Origin: JAHFRG01 sp036522275 | GTDB lineage: Bacteria > Pseudomonadota > Gammaproteobacteria > Burkholderiales > JAHFRG01 | Reading direction: 5' to 3' | Assembly (NCBI GenBank): GCA_036522275.1 | Contig: DATDGC010000089.1 | Coordinates: 1-10,509 of the forward strand | DNA: 10,509 nt | In this document: one piece after another, positions 1 to 6,805 of the stretch | How the letters are laid out: each line of letters begins with the position of its first letter | How positions within the stretch are numbered: position 1 is the stretch's first letter | Translations under genes and position numbers: made by a program | Notes under the pieces: model-generated | The model's input: the letters and a program-made list of their open reading frames with translations, nothing else | The model's database searches: none | What the model was told of the DNA's origin: nothing

Positions 1-293
1 CGCAATGGCCGCTCGGCGGCGGATGGTATGGATTGGGACGCTTCAATTATTCGCTGCGCGACAGCACGACTTTGGAGGGACTGCTCGGATTTGAATATAA
101 TAGTTGCTGCTGGACGATGCGCCTGGTAGTGCATCGCCTTACCACCGCCACATCGGTGGCGACCACCGGCGGGTTTTTCCAGCTTGAATTGAACGGTCTT
201 TCGAAGCTCGGCTCTAATCCTCTCACGGTTTTAAGACGGGACATCCCCGGCTACACCAAGACCAATCAGCCATTCAATACCAACGCACCATAG
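1..293 (+). CDS. lptD: LPS-assembly protein LptD, C-terminal fragment
   Basis: This is the 3' end of the outer-membrane beta-barrel that, with the lipoprotein LptE, inserts lipopolysaccharide into the outer leaflet. The reading frame is open from base 3 and stops at TAG 291-293, so about 96 C-terminal residues are visible and the start lies upstream of the window. Typical LptD barrel-end features are seen: QWPL then WYGLGRFNYSLRD, FEYNSCCW, a QLELNGL strand, and the closing GSNPL...IPGY segment. The adjacent cysteines at bases 105-110 match the C-terminal Cys pair that in E. coli LptD forms the inter-domain disulfides needed for folding. surA follows after a short gap, the usual order; SurA is the periplasmic chaperone on which LptD folding depends. 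Identification is firm; nothing can be said about the missing N-terminal part. Confidence 0.95.
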   Translation, partial: QWPLGGGWYGLGRFNYSLRDSTTLEGLLGFEYNSCCWTMRLVVHRLTTATSVATTGGFFQLELNGLSKLGSNPLTVLRRDIPGYTKTNQPFNTNAP

Positions 294-333
294 CAAGTTC
301 GATAACAATGTCCGAAGTACAGTGGTAACGAGC

Positions 334-1659
334 ATGCTCAATATTTTTCTGCGCCGCACGTGCTGGATCGTGCTGGTAGGCGCATGCTTCATTGCCCCTC
401 TCGGCGCCGCGCAAGCCGATGCAGTAACCAGGAAGGTCGTGCCGCTGGATCGCATCGTTGCAATAGTAAACGATGATGTAATCACCCAGTACGAGCTTAA
501 CGACCACATCAAACTGGTGGTCAACCAGCTCAACAAACAGGGCACTCCACTGCCGCCGCAAGATGTCCTGCAAAAACAGCTGCTGGAACGCTTGATCAAC
601 GACCGGGTACAGTTGCAGTACGCCAAGGAAACCGGCGTGCGCGTGGATGATACGCAGCTGGAAAAAACCCTGGAGCGCATTGCCGAGAGCAACAAAATGA
701 GCCTGCAGGCAATGCGCGAAGCATTGGAGAGCGAGGGGGTCAATTTCAACCGCTTCCGCGAGGAAATACGGGCCGAGATCATCATGGCCCGCCTCAAGGA
801 ACGCGAGGTGGACAACAAAATCGTAGTCACCGATAGCGAAATAGCCAATTATCTGAAATCTCAGGAAGCCTTGGCGGGCAAGGAGGACGAATACAATCTT
901 GCGCATATCCTGGTACTGGTACCGGAACAGGCAAGCCCGGAACAAATCAAGGCCAAGCGCGCGCGCGCCGAACAGGCCCTGGCACAGATTAAAAACGGCG
1001 CTGATTTCGCGCAAATTGCCGTGGGTTATTCCGATGCAGGTGATGCCCTGCAAGGCGGCGTTTTAGGCTGGCGCCCGGCAGGCCGGCTGCCGACTATTTT
1101 TCAGGAGGCGTTACGCTCGATGCAGACGGGCGAGGTAAGCCCTGTGCTACGCAGCGCCAACGGCTTTCACATCTTCAAACTACTGGACAAGCGCGGCAAG
1201 GATTCGGCTATGGAGGTGCAACAGACACATGCCCGGCATATCCTCATTAAAACTAGCGAGCTGTTGTCTGAAAGCGAGGGGCGCACCCGCCTGCTCAATC
1301 TCAAGGAGCGGCTTGACAATGGCGCTGACTTCGCTGAACTCGCGCGGCTGCACTCCGAAGACGGCAGTGCTGCGCAGGGCGGCGACCTGGGTTGGCTTGC
1401 TCCGGGCGATACGGTGCCCGAGTTTGAACGCGCGATGAATACGCTCAAGATCGGGCAAACCAGCGATCCGGTGCGATCGCCTTTCGGCTGGCATCTGATC
1501 CAGGTGATGGAACGCCGCAATCAGGATATCAGCCGTGACCGGCAACGCCTGCTTGCCCGCCAGGTATTACGCGCACGCAAGTCTGATGAAGCCCACGAAG
1601 AATGGCTGCGCCAGTTGCGCGACAGTGCGTACGTGGAATACCGGTTGGAAGACAAGTAA
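334..1659 (+). CDS. surA: Periplasmic chaperone / peptidyl-prolyl isomerase SurA
   Basis: SurA escorts unfolded outer-membrane proteins, including LptD, through the periplasm and carries parvulin-type prolyl isomerase domains. From ATG 334 the protein has 441 residues, close to the usual 430-450. It shows a short basic n-region and a hydrophobic stretch with an AQA-type signal peptidase I site near residue 28, then the SurA N-terminal domain (DRIVAIVNDDVIT). Two parvulin domains follow at roughly residues 184-286 and 296-395. Each opens with a [L/R]HIL motif and contains GGxLGW, and each ends in an FGWH- or NGFH-like segment. A short C-terminal helix follows. The frame also has a GTG at 322 that would add four residues. 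Neither start has a strong Shine-Dalgarno sequence, and I prefer the ATG because it gives a normal signal peptide. It is co-oriented with lptD and pdxA and is probably in their operon. Confidence 0.95.
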   Translation: MLNIFLRRTCWIVLVGACFIAPLGAAQADAVTRKVVPLDRIVAIVNDDVITQYELNDHIKLVVNQLNKQGTPLPPQDVLQKQLLERLINDRVQLQYAKETGVRVDDTQLEKTLERIAESNKMSLQAMREALESEGVNFNRFREEIRAEIIMARLKEREVDNKIVVTDSEIANYLKSQEALAGKEDEYNLAHILVLVPEQASPEQIKAKRARAEQALAQIKNGADFAQIAVGYSDAGDALQGGVLGWRPAGRLPTIFQEALRSMQTGEVSPVLRSANGFHIFKLLDKRGKDSAMEVQQTHARHILIKTSELLSESEGRTRLLNLKERLDNGADFAELARLHSEDGSAAQGGDLGWLAPGDTVPEFERAMNTLKIGQTSDPVRSPFGWHLIQVMERRNQDISRDRQRLLARQVLRARKSDEAHEEWLRQLRDSAYVEYRLEDK

Positions 1660-1663
1660 GGAG
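1658..1663 (+). promoter_or_regulatory. Ribosome binding site that fixes the pdxA start
   Basis: AAGGAG, overlapping the surA stop codon (TAA 1657-1659), sits 6 nt before GTG 1670. It is the best Shine-Dalgarno match in this part of the window. It supports a GTG start for pdxA even though the resulting protein is longer at its N-terminus than the E. coli enzyme. Confidence 0.75.
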
Positions 1664-1667
1664 TTGG

Positions 1668-1726
1668 GAGTGAAGAGCGAGGAATCAACCCCAAAACAGC
1701 TAAATCTCGTTCCTCACGCCTCACGC
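1668..1726 (+). repeat. Imperfect inverted repeat at the pdxA start with a tandem CCTCACG heptamer
   Basis: The 17-base arm at 1668-1684 pairs with 1710-1726 at 13 of 17 positions, around a 25-nt A/C-rich spacer. The right arm contains CCTCACG twice in tandem (1712-1725). The arms include the pdxA GTG start and encode most of its unusual N-terminal extension. This could be a degenerate copy of a small dispersed repeat or a hairpin that affects pdxA translation. From one copy I cannot tell which. Confidence 0.4.
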
Positions 1727-2755
1727 TTTCCTGTCATTGCCGTGACCGCCGGGGAACCTGCAGGCATCGGGCCGGATCTGTGCGTGCTGTTGGCGCGGCA
1801 CAAGTTCCCGGCGCGCATCGTGGTGATTGCAGACAAAACCCTGCTTGCCGAACGCGCCGTGATATTGAAGAAAAAAATCAAGCTGGTTGATTTCACCCCG
1901 GGCCGCGTTAAAACTCATGCTTCAGGAGTCTTGCTGGTGCTGCATGAGCCGCTTGCCAAACCCGCGGTTCCCGGAAAACCGGATCCCGCCAACAGCGGCT
2001 ACGTGCTGCGCACGCTGCAACAAGCGGCGCGAGGCTGCCTAGAAAAGCATTTCGATGCCATGGTGACCGCGCCGGTGCACAAAGGCGTGATCAACGATGC
2101 CGGCATACCTTTCACCGGGCATACCGAATATCTGGCGCAGCAGACCGCAACCCGGCACGTAGTGATGCTGCTTACAGGAGGAGGCTTACGGGTCGCGCTT
2201 GCCACGACCCATCTCGCTTTGAAAGACGTGCCGGCTGCGCTCAGCCGGAATGGCTTGGAGCGTTGCCTGCGCATTCTGCATCATGACCTGGTAATGCGTT
2301 TTGGCATTGCCGCGCCGCGTATACTGGTGGCAGGCTTGAATCCCCACGCCGGCGAATCCGGTTATCTGGGGAATGAGGAAACGCAAATCATCGGCCCGGT
2401 GGTGAAGAAGCTTCGTTATGAGGGATTTGACGTGCAGGGGCCGCTTCCTGCGGACACCTTGTTCACTCATGAGCGCCTTAAACGCTGCGATTGCGTGCTG
2501 ACGATGTACCACGATCAGGGCCTTCCGGTGCTGAAGTACGCTAGTTTTGGCTCCGGAGTGAATGTCACACTGGGTTTGCCCATCATCCGCACTTCGGTTG
2601 ACCACGGCACTGCGCTCGATCGGGCGGGGACCGGCAAAATCGACAGCAGAAGCCTGTTGGCGGCGATAAAACTCGCCTTGCAGCTCTCAAATAACGCCAA
2701 GCGCCAGGGGACGCGAAGCGCAAGCCAAACCCTGCGAGCCCCTATTAAAAAATGA
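1670..2755 (+). CDS. pdxA: 4-hydroxythreonine-4-phosphate dehydrogenase PdxA
   Basis: PdxA oxidises 4-phosphohydroxy-L-threonine with NAD(P); the product decarboxylates to 3-amino-2-oxopropyl phosphate, which PdxJ uses to make pyridoxine phosphate (vitamin B6). From GTG 1670 the protein has 361 residues, about 30 more than the E. coli enzyme. Family motifs are AGEPAGIGPD (27-36), GHTEYLA, TTHLALKDVP, NPHAGESGYLG, MYHDQGLPVLK and VDHGTALD. The three metal-ligand histidines are present at 181, 226 and 281, with the same 45- and 55-residue spacing as His166, His211 and His266 of E. coli. Extra length lies at both ends: about 15 residues before the core, overlapping an inverted repeat, and a basic C-terminal tail of about 20 residues. 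The reading frame is open further upstream inside surA, but the RBS argues for 1670. Its position between surA and rsmA matches the classical surA-pdxA-rsmA operon. Confidence 0.95.
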   Translation: MKSEESTPKQLNLVPHASRFPVIAVTAGEPAGIGPDLCVLLARHKFPARIVVIADKTLLAERAVILKKKIKLVDFTPGRVKTHASGVLLVLHEPLAKPAVPGKPDPANSGYVLRTLQQAARGCLEKHFDAMVTAPVHKGVINDAGIPFTGHTEYLAQQTATRHVVMLLTGGGLRVALATTHLALKDVPAALSRNGLERCLRILHHDLVMRFGIAAPRILVAGLNPHAGESGYLGNEETQIIGPVVKKLRYEGFDVQGPLPADTLFTHERLKRCDCVLTMYHDQGLPVLKYASFGSGVNVTLGLPIIRTSVDHGTALDRAGTGKIDSRSLLAAIKLALQLSNNAKRQGTRSASQTLRAPIKK

Positions 2756-2794
2756 ACCGGCACGCGCCGGAAGCCCTTATCCGACCCTTCAACA

Positions 2795-3598
2795 ATGCAA
2801 CACATTGCCAGAAAACGATTCGGCCAGAATTTTCTGGTTGACCGGGAAATCATAGACGCCATCATCACAGCGATTGCTCCACAAAGCTCGGATCGCATGG
2901 TGGAAATCGGGCCTGGCTTGGGCGCGCTGACCCGCCCGCTGCTGGAACGGCTTAAACACCTTCATGTCGTGGAAATTGACCGTGACATCGCGGCACGCTT
3001 GATTGTCGAATTTCCTGCGTCCCGGCTTACGGTACACGTTACCGACGCCCTGAGTTTTGATTTTTCCACTCTAGGCGAAAACCTGCGTGTGGTCGGCAAC
3101 CTGCCTTACAATATTTCTTCGCCGCTATTGTTTCATTTGACCCGCTTCGCCAGCCGCGTCCGCGATCTGCATGTAATGCTGCAAAAAGAAGTGGTGGAAC
3201 GCATGGTGGCCGCGCCGTCCGGCGCGGCCTATGGCAGGCTGTCGGTGATGCTACAATACCGCTATGCCATGGAAAAACTGCTGGCCGTGCCAAGCCAGGC
3301 GTTCCGGCCGGCACCCCGCGTCGAATCCGCGGTGATCCGCATACTTCCGCATGTGTCGAGCGAATTGCAGGCAAGGGATGAATCGCTTTTTGCACGGATC
3401 GTGGGCAGCGCCTTCGCCCAGCGCAGAAAGACTTTGCGTAATACCTTGGGCAGTTATCTCACACGCGAGGACTTCGCAGCGCTGAGCATCGACCCCGGCT
3501 GGCGCGCGCAGAATCTGACCCCCGGTGATTTTGCGCGCATCGCCAACTATCTCGGCGACAAAGTTGGGGATAAAGCGCTTTGCAGCCGCACGTTTTGA
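2795..3598 (+). CDS. rsmA: 16S rRNA (adenine1518-N6/adenine1519-N6)-dimethyltransferase RsmA (KsgA)
   Basis: RsmA uses S-adenosylmethionine to dimethylate two adjacent adenines in the 3'-terminal hairpin of 16S rRNA, a late checkpoint in 30S subunit assembly. The 267-residue product is of normal length. It begins MQHIARKRFGQNFL, the standard family start, followed by SAM-binding motif I, VEIGPGLGALT, at 36-46. Then come the acidic VEIDRD of motif II and the catalytic NLPYNISSP motif starting at Asn102. The C-terminal helical domain contains the FAQRRKTLRN segment. The conserved loop that reads NSKAYGRLSV in E. coli is here PSGAAYGRLSV, so the Lys is replaced by Ala, and this loop is encoded by a GC-rich palindrome. 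The gene lies 39 nt after pdxA with only a weak RBS and is probably cotranscribed with it. Confidence 0.96.
   Translation: MQHIARKRFGQNFLVDREIIDAIITAIAPQSSDRMVEIGPGLGALTRPLLERLKHLHVVEIDRDIAARLIVEFPASRLTVHVTDALSFDFSTLGENLRVVGNLPYNISSPLLFHLTRFASRVRDLHVMLQKEVVERMVAAPSGAAYGRLSVMLQYRYAMEKLLAVPSQAFRPAPRVESAVIRILPHVSSELQARDESLFARIVGSAFAQRRKTLRNTLGSYLTREDFAALSIDPGWRAQNLTPGDFARIANYLGDKVGDKALCSRTF
3208..3229. repeat. Perfect 9-bp inverted repeat inside rsmA
   Basis: GGCCGCGCC at 3208-3216 and GGCGCGGCC at 3221-3229 are perfect reverse complements around a 4-nt GTCC loop. The stem is entirely G/C. It lies in the codons for the AAPSGAA loop that precedes YGRLSV. There is no T-tract after it, so it is not an intrinsic terminator. 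Confidence 0.85.
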
Positions 3599-3605
3599 CG
3601 ACCGC

Positions 3606-5330
3606 ATGAAGTGGTTCTTATCCAAAACCAGCCTGTTCGGATTCGGTTTGGCCTTGCTCTTGATCGCCGCCAATATCGCCGTCTCCGTTGTCGCCTATCA
3701 GAACACCACCAAGCTGGTCGCCGCCCACGACGAGGCAACGGAGCTGCTCAAGACCCAGAAACTCACTGACGAAGTAATGCAGCTTCTCACCGATGCCGAA
3801 ACCGGCGAGCGCGGCTATCTCATCACCGGCGAGGAACGCTATCTCGAACCTTACAACGTGGCTATCGTCAGCATAGCCAATAAGCTCAAGCAACTGGGCC
3901 CGGACCATCCGGCTATTTCCGCTCAACATCTGGATTCGCTCAATACCCTGGTTAACGCCAAGATCGGCGAACTCAATGAAACCATCACCCTGCGCAGAAA
4001 GGCCGGGTTTGAAGCCGCATTGAAAGTGGTGCTCACGGATAAGGGCAAAGCCTCCATGGACACTATCCGCCGCGCCATTGCCGAGATAGAACAGCAGGAA
4101 AAAGATCTGCTGGAGAATCGCAATGAAGCCGCTCGCGCGGGCCTGCGCAATACTTTCATCGCGTTTGCGGTTGCAGCGCTGCTTAATCTGCTATTGCTGG
4201 TGTCGATTTTCTATACGGCCTACCATGATCTCCACCAAGGCGCAAAAGATCAGCGAGCCTTGAAGGAACTCGGCGATAGACTGGAAAATGGCACGCGACT
4301 ACTTCAGCAGCGCGAGCACGAAAAAGTGGTATTGGGCCAGATGAGCGGGGTGCTGCAGTCCTGCATGAACGTCAAGGAGGCTTATAACGCCATCGCCCAG
4401 TTTGGCAAGCGCCTGTTTCCCGGCGAGGCCGGTGTATTCTTCGTGATGCACGATTCGCGCGAATATCTGGAAGCCACGGCAACCTGGGGTGAGCCCGAGA
4501 TCGGCGGGCCGCTGTTCGCGCCGGAGGAATGCTGGGCACTGCGGCGCGGCCGGCTGCACTTGGTGGACGATCCGCGTATCGGCCTGCAGTGCGATCACGT
4601 GAAAGCAGCCGGCGCTCCACTGTTGCCTTATCTGTGCGTGCCCATGGTAGTACACTCGGAAACGGTGGGTCTTTTGCATTTGCAGTTGGGCACGGATTCA
4701 ATTCGCGGCGAAGGGGCGCAGCGCCTGGATGTGATCCAGCAATTGGCAGCGACTTTTGCCGACCAGGTGGCACTAGCCGTGACTAACCTGCGGCTGCGCG
4801 AAACCTTGCGCCGGCAGTCTATACACGACCCGCTGACCGGCCTGCATAACCGGCGCTATTTACAAGAAGTAATGCAGCGTGAGCTCGCTCGCACCGAACG
4901 CAAAAAAACCATGCTTGCGGTTATCATCCTCGACGTGGACCACTTCAAGCGTTTCAACGACACGTACGGGCACGAAGCAGGAGATGCGGTGCTGCGCAGC
5001 CTGGCGCAATTGATTGAACGCCAGATTCGCGGCAGCGATATTGCCTGCCGTTATGGCGGAGAGGAATTTATTCTGGTTTTGCCTGAAGCCTCTTTAAGCA
5101 TCGCGCGCCAGCGCGGGGAATTGCTGCGCGAAGCTGCACGCGGCATGCACGTAGCCTCAAGCGGACAAACTCTGGGCGTGGTCAGCATTTCGCTGGGACT
5201 CGCGCTATTTCCCCTGCACGGGCACACTCCAGAGGAATTGATTCAGGCGGCGGACGCCGCACTCTACCGCGCCAAGCAGGCGGGTCGCAATTGCCTCATG
5301 ATTGCTGAAGAGCCCTCCAAAACCATTTGA
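3606..5330 (+). CDS. Membrane-bound CHASE3-GAF-GGDEF diguanylate cyclase
   Basis: This protein probably makes cyclic di-GMP from two GTP in response to a periplasmic or membrane signal. From ATG 3606 it has 574 residues. It has a transmembrane helix at about 9-31, then a CHASE3 sensory region at about 35-175 containing the typical DAETGERGYLITGEERYLEPY segment. A second helix at about 183-205 follows, then a predicted coiled linker, a GAF-like domain at about 245-395 and a GGDEF domain at about 403-568. The active-site loop is GGEEF (484-488) and the metal/GTP segment is DVDHFKRFND (443-452). An intact inhibitory I-site RGSD (475-478) lies five residues before GGEEF, so activity should be product-inhibited. 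The frame is open back to GTG 3525 inside rsmA, but the ATG sits directly before the signal-anchor helix. It starts 7 nt after rsmA without a clear RBS, suggesting coupled translation. The signal is unknown. Confidence 0.92.
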   Translation: MKWFLSKTSLFGFGLALLLIAANIAVSVVAYQNTTKLVAAHDEATELLKTQKLTDEVMQLLTDAETGERGYLITGEERYLEPYNVAIVSIANKLKQLGPDHPAISAQHLDSLNTLVNAKIGELNETITLRRKAGFEAALKVVLTDKGKASMDTIRRAIAEIEQQEKDLLENRNEAARAGLRNTFIAFAVAALLNLLLLVSIFYTAYHDLHQGAKDQRALKELGDRLENGTRLLQQREHEKVVLGQMSGVLQSCMNVKEAYNAIAQFGKRLFPGEAGVFFVMHDSREYLEATATWGEPEIGGPLFAPEECWALRRGRLHLVDDPRIGLQCDHVKAAGAPLLPYLCVPMVVHSETVGLLHLQLGTDSIRGEGAQRLDVIQQLAATFADQVALAVTNLRLRETLRRQSIHDPLTGLHNRRYLQEVMQRELARTERKKTMLAVIILDVDHFKRFNDTYGHEAGDAVLRSLAQLIERQIRGSDIACRYGGEEFILVLPEASLSIARQRGELLREAARGMHVASSGQTLGVVSISLGLALFPLHGHTPEELIQAADAALYRAKQAGRNCLMIAEEPSKTI

Positions 5331-5342
5331 GTGAAAACCTGC

Positions 5343-5370
5343 GGCGCAAAAACTACGCGCCAGATTTTTT
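5343..5370. terminator. Candidate bidirectional terminator between the cyclase and gloA
   Basis: GGCGC (5343-5347) pairs with GCGCC (5357-5361) across a 9-nt loop, followed after three bases by six T residues (5365-5370) on the plus strand. That would end the lptD-to-cyclase transcript. Read on the minus strand the same stem is followed by GCAGGTTTT, a weaker tract for gloA. The gloA stop codon (5355-5353) lies in the loop. The stem is only 5 bp, so confidence is moderate. Confidence 0.45.
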
Positions 5371-5745
5371 CTGGATGAACTCGATCTTGTAGCCATCCGG
5401 GTCTTCGACGAAGGCGATTACCGTGGTGCCGTGCTTCATCGGCCCGGCTTCGCGCGGCACCTTGCCGCCGCGCTTTTTCACTTCTTCGCACGCCTTGTAC
5501 GCATCCGGAACTTCGATCGCCACATGGCCGTAGCCGTTGCCCAGATCGTAGGAAGCAGTCTCCCAATTATGAGTAAGTTCAAGCACGGCGTGAGAAGCTT
5601 CGTCACCATAACCGACAAAAGCCAGGGTAAATTTGCCCTCAGGATAATCCTGCCTGCGCAGCACCTTCATACCCAGCACTTGGGTGTAAAACGCAATCGA
5701 GCGCTCGAGATTACCGACGCGTAACATGGTGTGCATAATCCGCAT
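5353..5745 (-). CDS. gloA: Lactoylglutathione lyase (glyoxalase I), Ni-type
   Basis: Glyoxalase I isomerises the hemithioacetal of methylglyoxal and glutathione to S-lactoylglutathione, the first step of methylglyoxal detoxification in the cytosol. The 130-residue product is a single vicinal-oxygen-chelate protein with two beta-alpha-beta-beta-beta halves. The four metal ligands fall at the same positions as in the E. coli enzyme: His5, Glu56, His74 and Glu122. Other typical segments are MLRVGNLERSIAFYTQVLGM and EDPDGYKIEF. The short length without the extra loops of zinc enzymes fits the Ni/Co-activated bacterial class. A GAGGAG ribosome binding site lies 6 nt before the start (5757-5752). 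It follows rubredoxin by 19 nt on the same strand and is probably cotranscribed with it. It converges with the cyclase gene. Confidence 0.96.
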   Translation of the reverse strand: MRIMHTMLRVGNLERSIAFYTQVLGMKVLRRQDYPEGKFTLAFVGYGDEASHAVLELTHNWETASYDLGNGYGHVAIEVPDAYKACEEVKKRGGKVPREAGPMKHGTTVIAFVEDPDGYKIEFIQKKSGA

Positions 5746-5764
5746 GGTGTTCTCCTCAAGAATT

Positions 5765-5929
5765 CTATATTTCGATCATCTCAAAATCTTCCTTGCGCGC
5801 CCCGCATTCGGGGCAGGTCCAATTCGGCGGTAGGTCTTCCCATTTGGTTCCCGGCGCGATGCCCTCTTCCGGCAAACCTGCGGCTTCGTCGTAGATGAAA
5901 CCGCAAATCAGGCACATATAAGTTTTCAT
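5765..5929 (-). CDS. Rubredoxin
   Basis: This small one-iron electron carrier has 54 residues, the usual rubredoxin size. The two cysteine knuckles are CLICG (Cys6, Cys9) and CPECG (Cys39, Cys42), which bind a single Fe. Between them lie the conserved FIYDEAAG, the GI-x-PGT-x-W-x-DLP segment and the aromatic W37 before the second knuckle. It starts at ATG 5929 and ends at TAG 5767-5765. It is upstream of gloA on the same strand and divergent from thiD with 48 nt between the starts. The redox partner cannot be read from the context; neighbourhood with thiD is common in this group as far as I recall. Confidence 0.95.
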   Translation of the reverse strand: MKTYMCLICGFIYDEAAGLPEEGIAPGTKWEDLPPNWTCPECGARKEDFEMIEI

Positions 5930-5959
5930 GGAGCTCAAGGATTAAGTTAAAATGCCGTT

Positions 5960-5965
5960 ATTATA
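5960..5965 (-). promoter_or_regulatory. Possible -10 element for the rubredoxin-gloA transcript
   Basis: The minus strand reads TATAAT here, a perfect -10 match, about 30 nt before the rubredoxin start. That would give a leader of roughly 24 nt. No good -35 hexamer is visible at 16-18 nt spacing, so this rests on the -10 match and on its place in the 48-nt divergent gap. The overlapping plus-strand TATAAC (5962-5967) could serve thiD but would leave almost no leader. Confidence 0.35.
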
Positions 5966-5977
5966 ACGAAACTCCCC

Positions 5978-6805
5978 ATGCCTCAGCCCCCTCCCATCGT
6001 TCTTTGCTTCGCAGCCACCGACCCTTCAGGCGGCGCGGGTCTGCAAGCCGATATCATGACGCTCTCCAGCATGGGTTGCCATCCGCTTTCGGTAGTAACT
6101 GCGGTCACCATCCAGGACAGCGCAGGCGTGGAAGATTTGCTCGCGCTTGATCCAGAATGGGTGGCCGATCAGGCGCGTTGTGTGCTCGAGGACATGGCGG
6201 TGTCCGCTTTCAAAATCGGCCTGCTTGGTAGTGTAGAGATTATCGCTGCGATTGCCGAAGTGGTATCGGACTACCCGGACATACCTTTGGTGCTCGATCC
6301 GGTGCTGGCCTCCGGACGCGGCGATGAGTTGGTTACCGATGAAATGATTGCGGCGATGCGTGAGCTCTTGATTCCGCAAACGACTTTAATCACACCCAAC
6401 AGCGTGGAAGCAAGACGTTTGGCGCTGGACGAAAGCAACGATAACGATGATCCGGGTTTGAGCGAGTGCGCGCAACGGCTCCTGGATATGGGCTGCGAAT
6501 ACGTGCTGATTACCGGCACGCATGAAAACACCCCACAGGTCATCAACACCTTGTATACGCAGGATGGCATCTTGCGCAATGACTCATGGGAACGCTTGCC
6601 GGGCAGTTATCACGGCTCGGGCTGCACGCTTGCTGCCGCAGTCACTGCAACCATCGCCAACGGGTTGAGCATCTCCGAAGCCGTAAGAGACGCCCAGGAA
6701 TACACCTGGCACGCGCTGAAATCGGCTTTCCGCCCGGGGATGGGACAGTACATTCCCGACCGCCTGTTCTGGGCACGCGAAGAAGAAGATGAACGGCAGG
6801 ATTAG
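5978..6805 (+). CDS. thiD: Hydroxymethylpyrimidine kinase / phosphomethylpyrimidine kinase ThiD
   Basis: ThiD phosphorylates 4-amino-5-hydroxymethyl-2-methylpyrimidine twice, giving the pyrimidine diphosphate used for thiamin phosphate. The 275-residue protein is a ribokinase-fold enzyme. The N-terminal ATDPSGGAGLQADI segment (13-26) binds the pyrimidine, followed by VTAVTIQDSAGV. Further on are DPVLASGRGDEL (108-118) and TPNSVEARRL. The anion-hole loop HGSGCTLAAA has Cys216, matching the catalytic cysteine region of the E. coli enzyme. It opens a four-gene overlapping operon; its last 17 nt overlap thiE, the next enzyme of the pathway. No Shine-Dalgarno sequence precedes ATG 5978, and the 48-nt upstream gap is too short for a TPP riboswitch, so thiamin control of this operon is not evident. 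Confidence 0.95.
   Translation: MPQPPPIVLCFAATDPSGGAGLQADIMTLSSMGCHPLSVVTAVTIQDSAGVEDLLALDPEWVADQARCVLEDMAVSAFKIGLLGSVEIIAAIAEVVSDYPDIPLVLDPVLASGRGDELVTDEMIAAMRELLIPQTTLITPNSVEARRLALDESNDNDDPGLSECAQRLLDMGCEYVLITGTHENTPQVINTLYTQDGILRNDSWERLPGSYHGSGCTLAAAVTATIANGLSISEAVRDAQEYTWHALKSAFRPGMGQYIPDRLFWAREEEDERQD

Noticed and set aside
146..178. Hairpin followed by TTTTT inside lptD, resembling an intrinsic terminator
   Set aside because: The bases encode the conserved end of the LptD barrel, and the T-run codes for the GGFFQLELNG strand. Conserved coding explains it.
231..1053. Long minus-strand reading frames (205 and 259 codons) opposite surA
   Set aside because: They lie antisense to a clearly identified SurA, overlap each other, and their translations show no domain, only low-complexity composition expected from antisense codons.
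2757..2770. CCGGC-ACGC-GCCGG hairpin between pdxA and rsmA as a terminator
   Set aside because: There is no T-tract after it, the stem is only 5 bp, and rsmA lacks an obvious own promoter, so read-through is more likely.
4372..4786. Reading frames on both strands inside the GAF region of the cyclase
   Set aside because: They are shadows of GC-rich codons; the 574-residue cyclase frame is continuous with clear domains.
5930..5977. TPP riboswitch upstream of thiD
   Set aside because: The gap is only 48 nt and holds no thi-box-like sequence; a TPP aptamer needs about twice that length.
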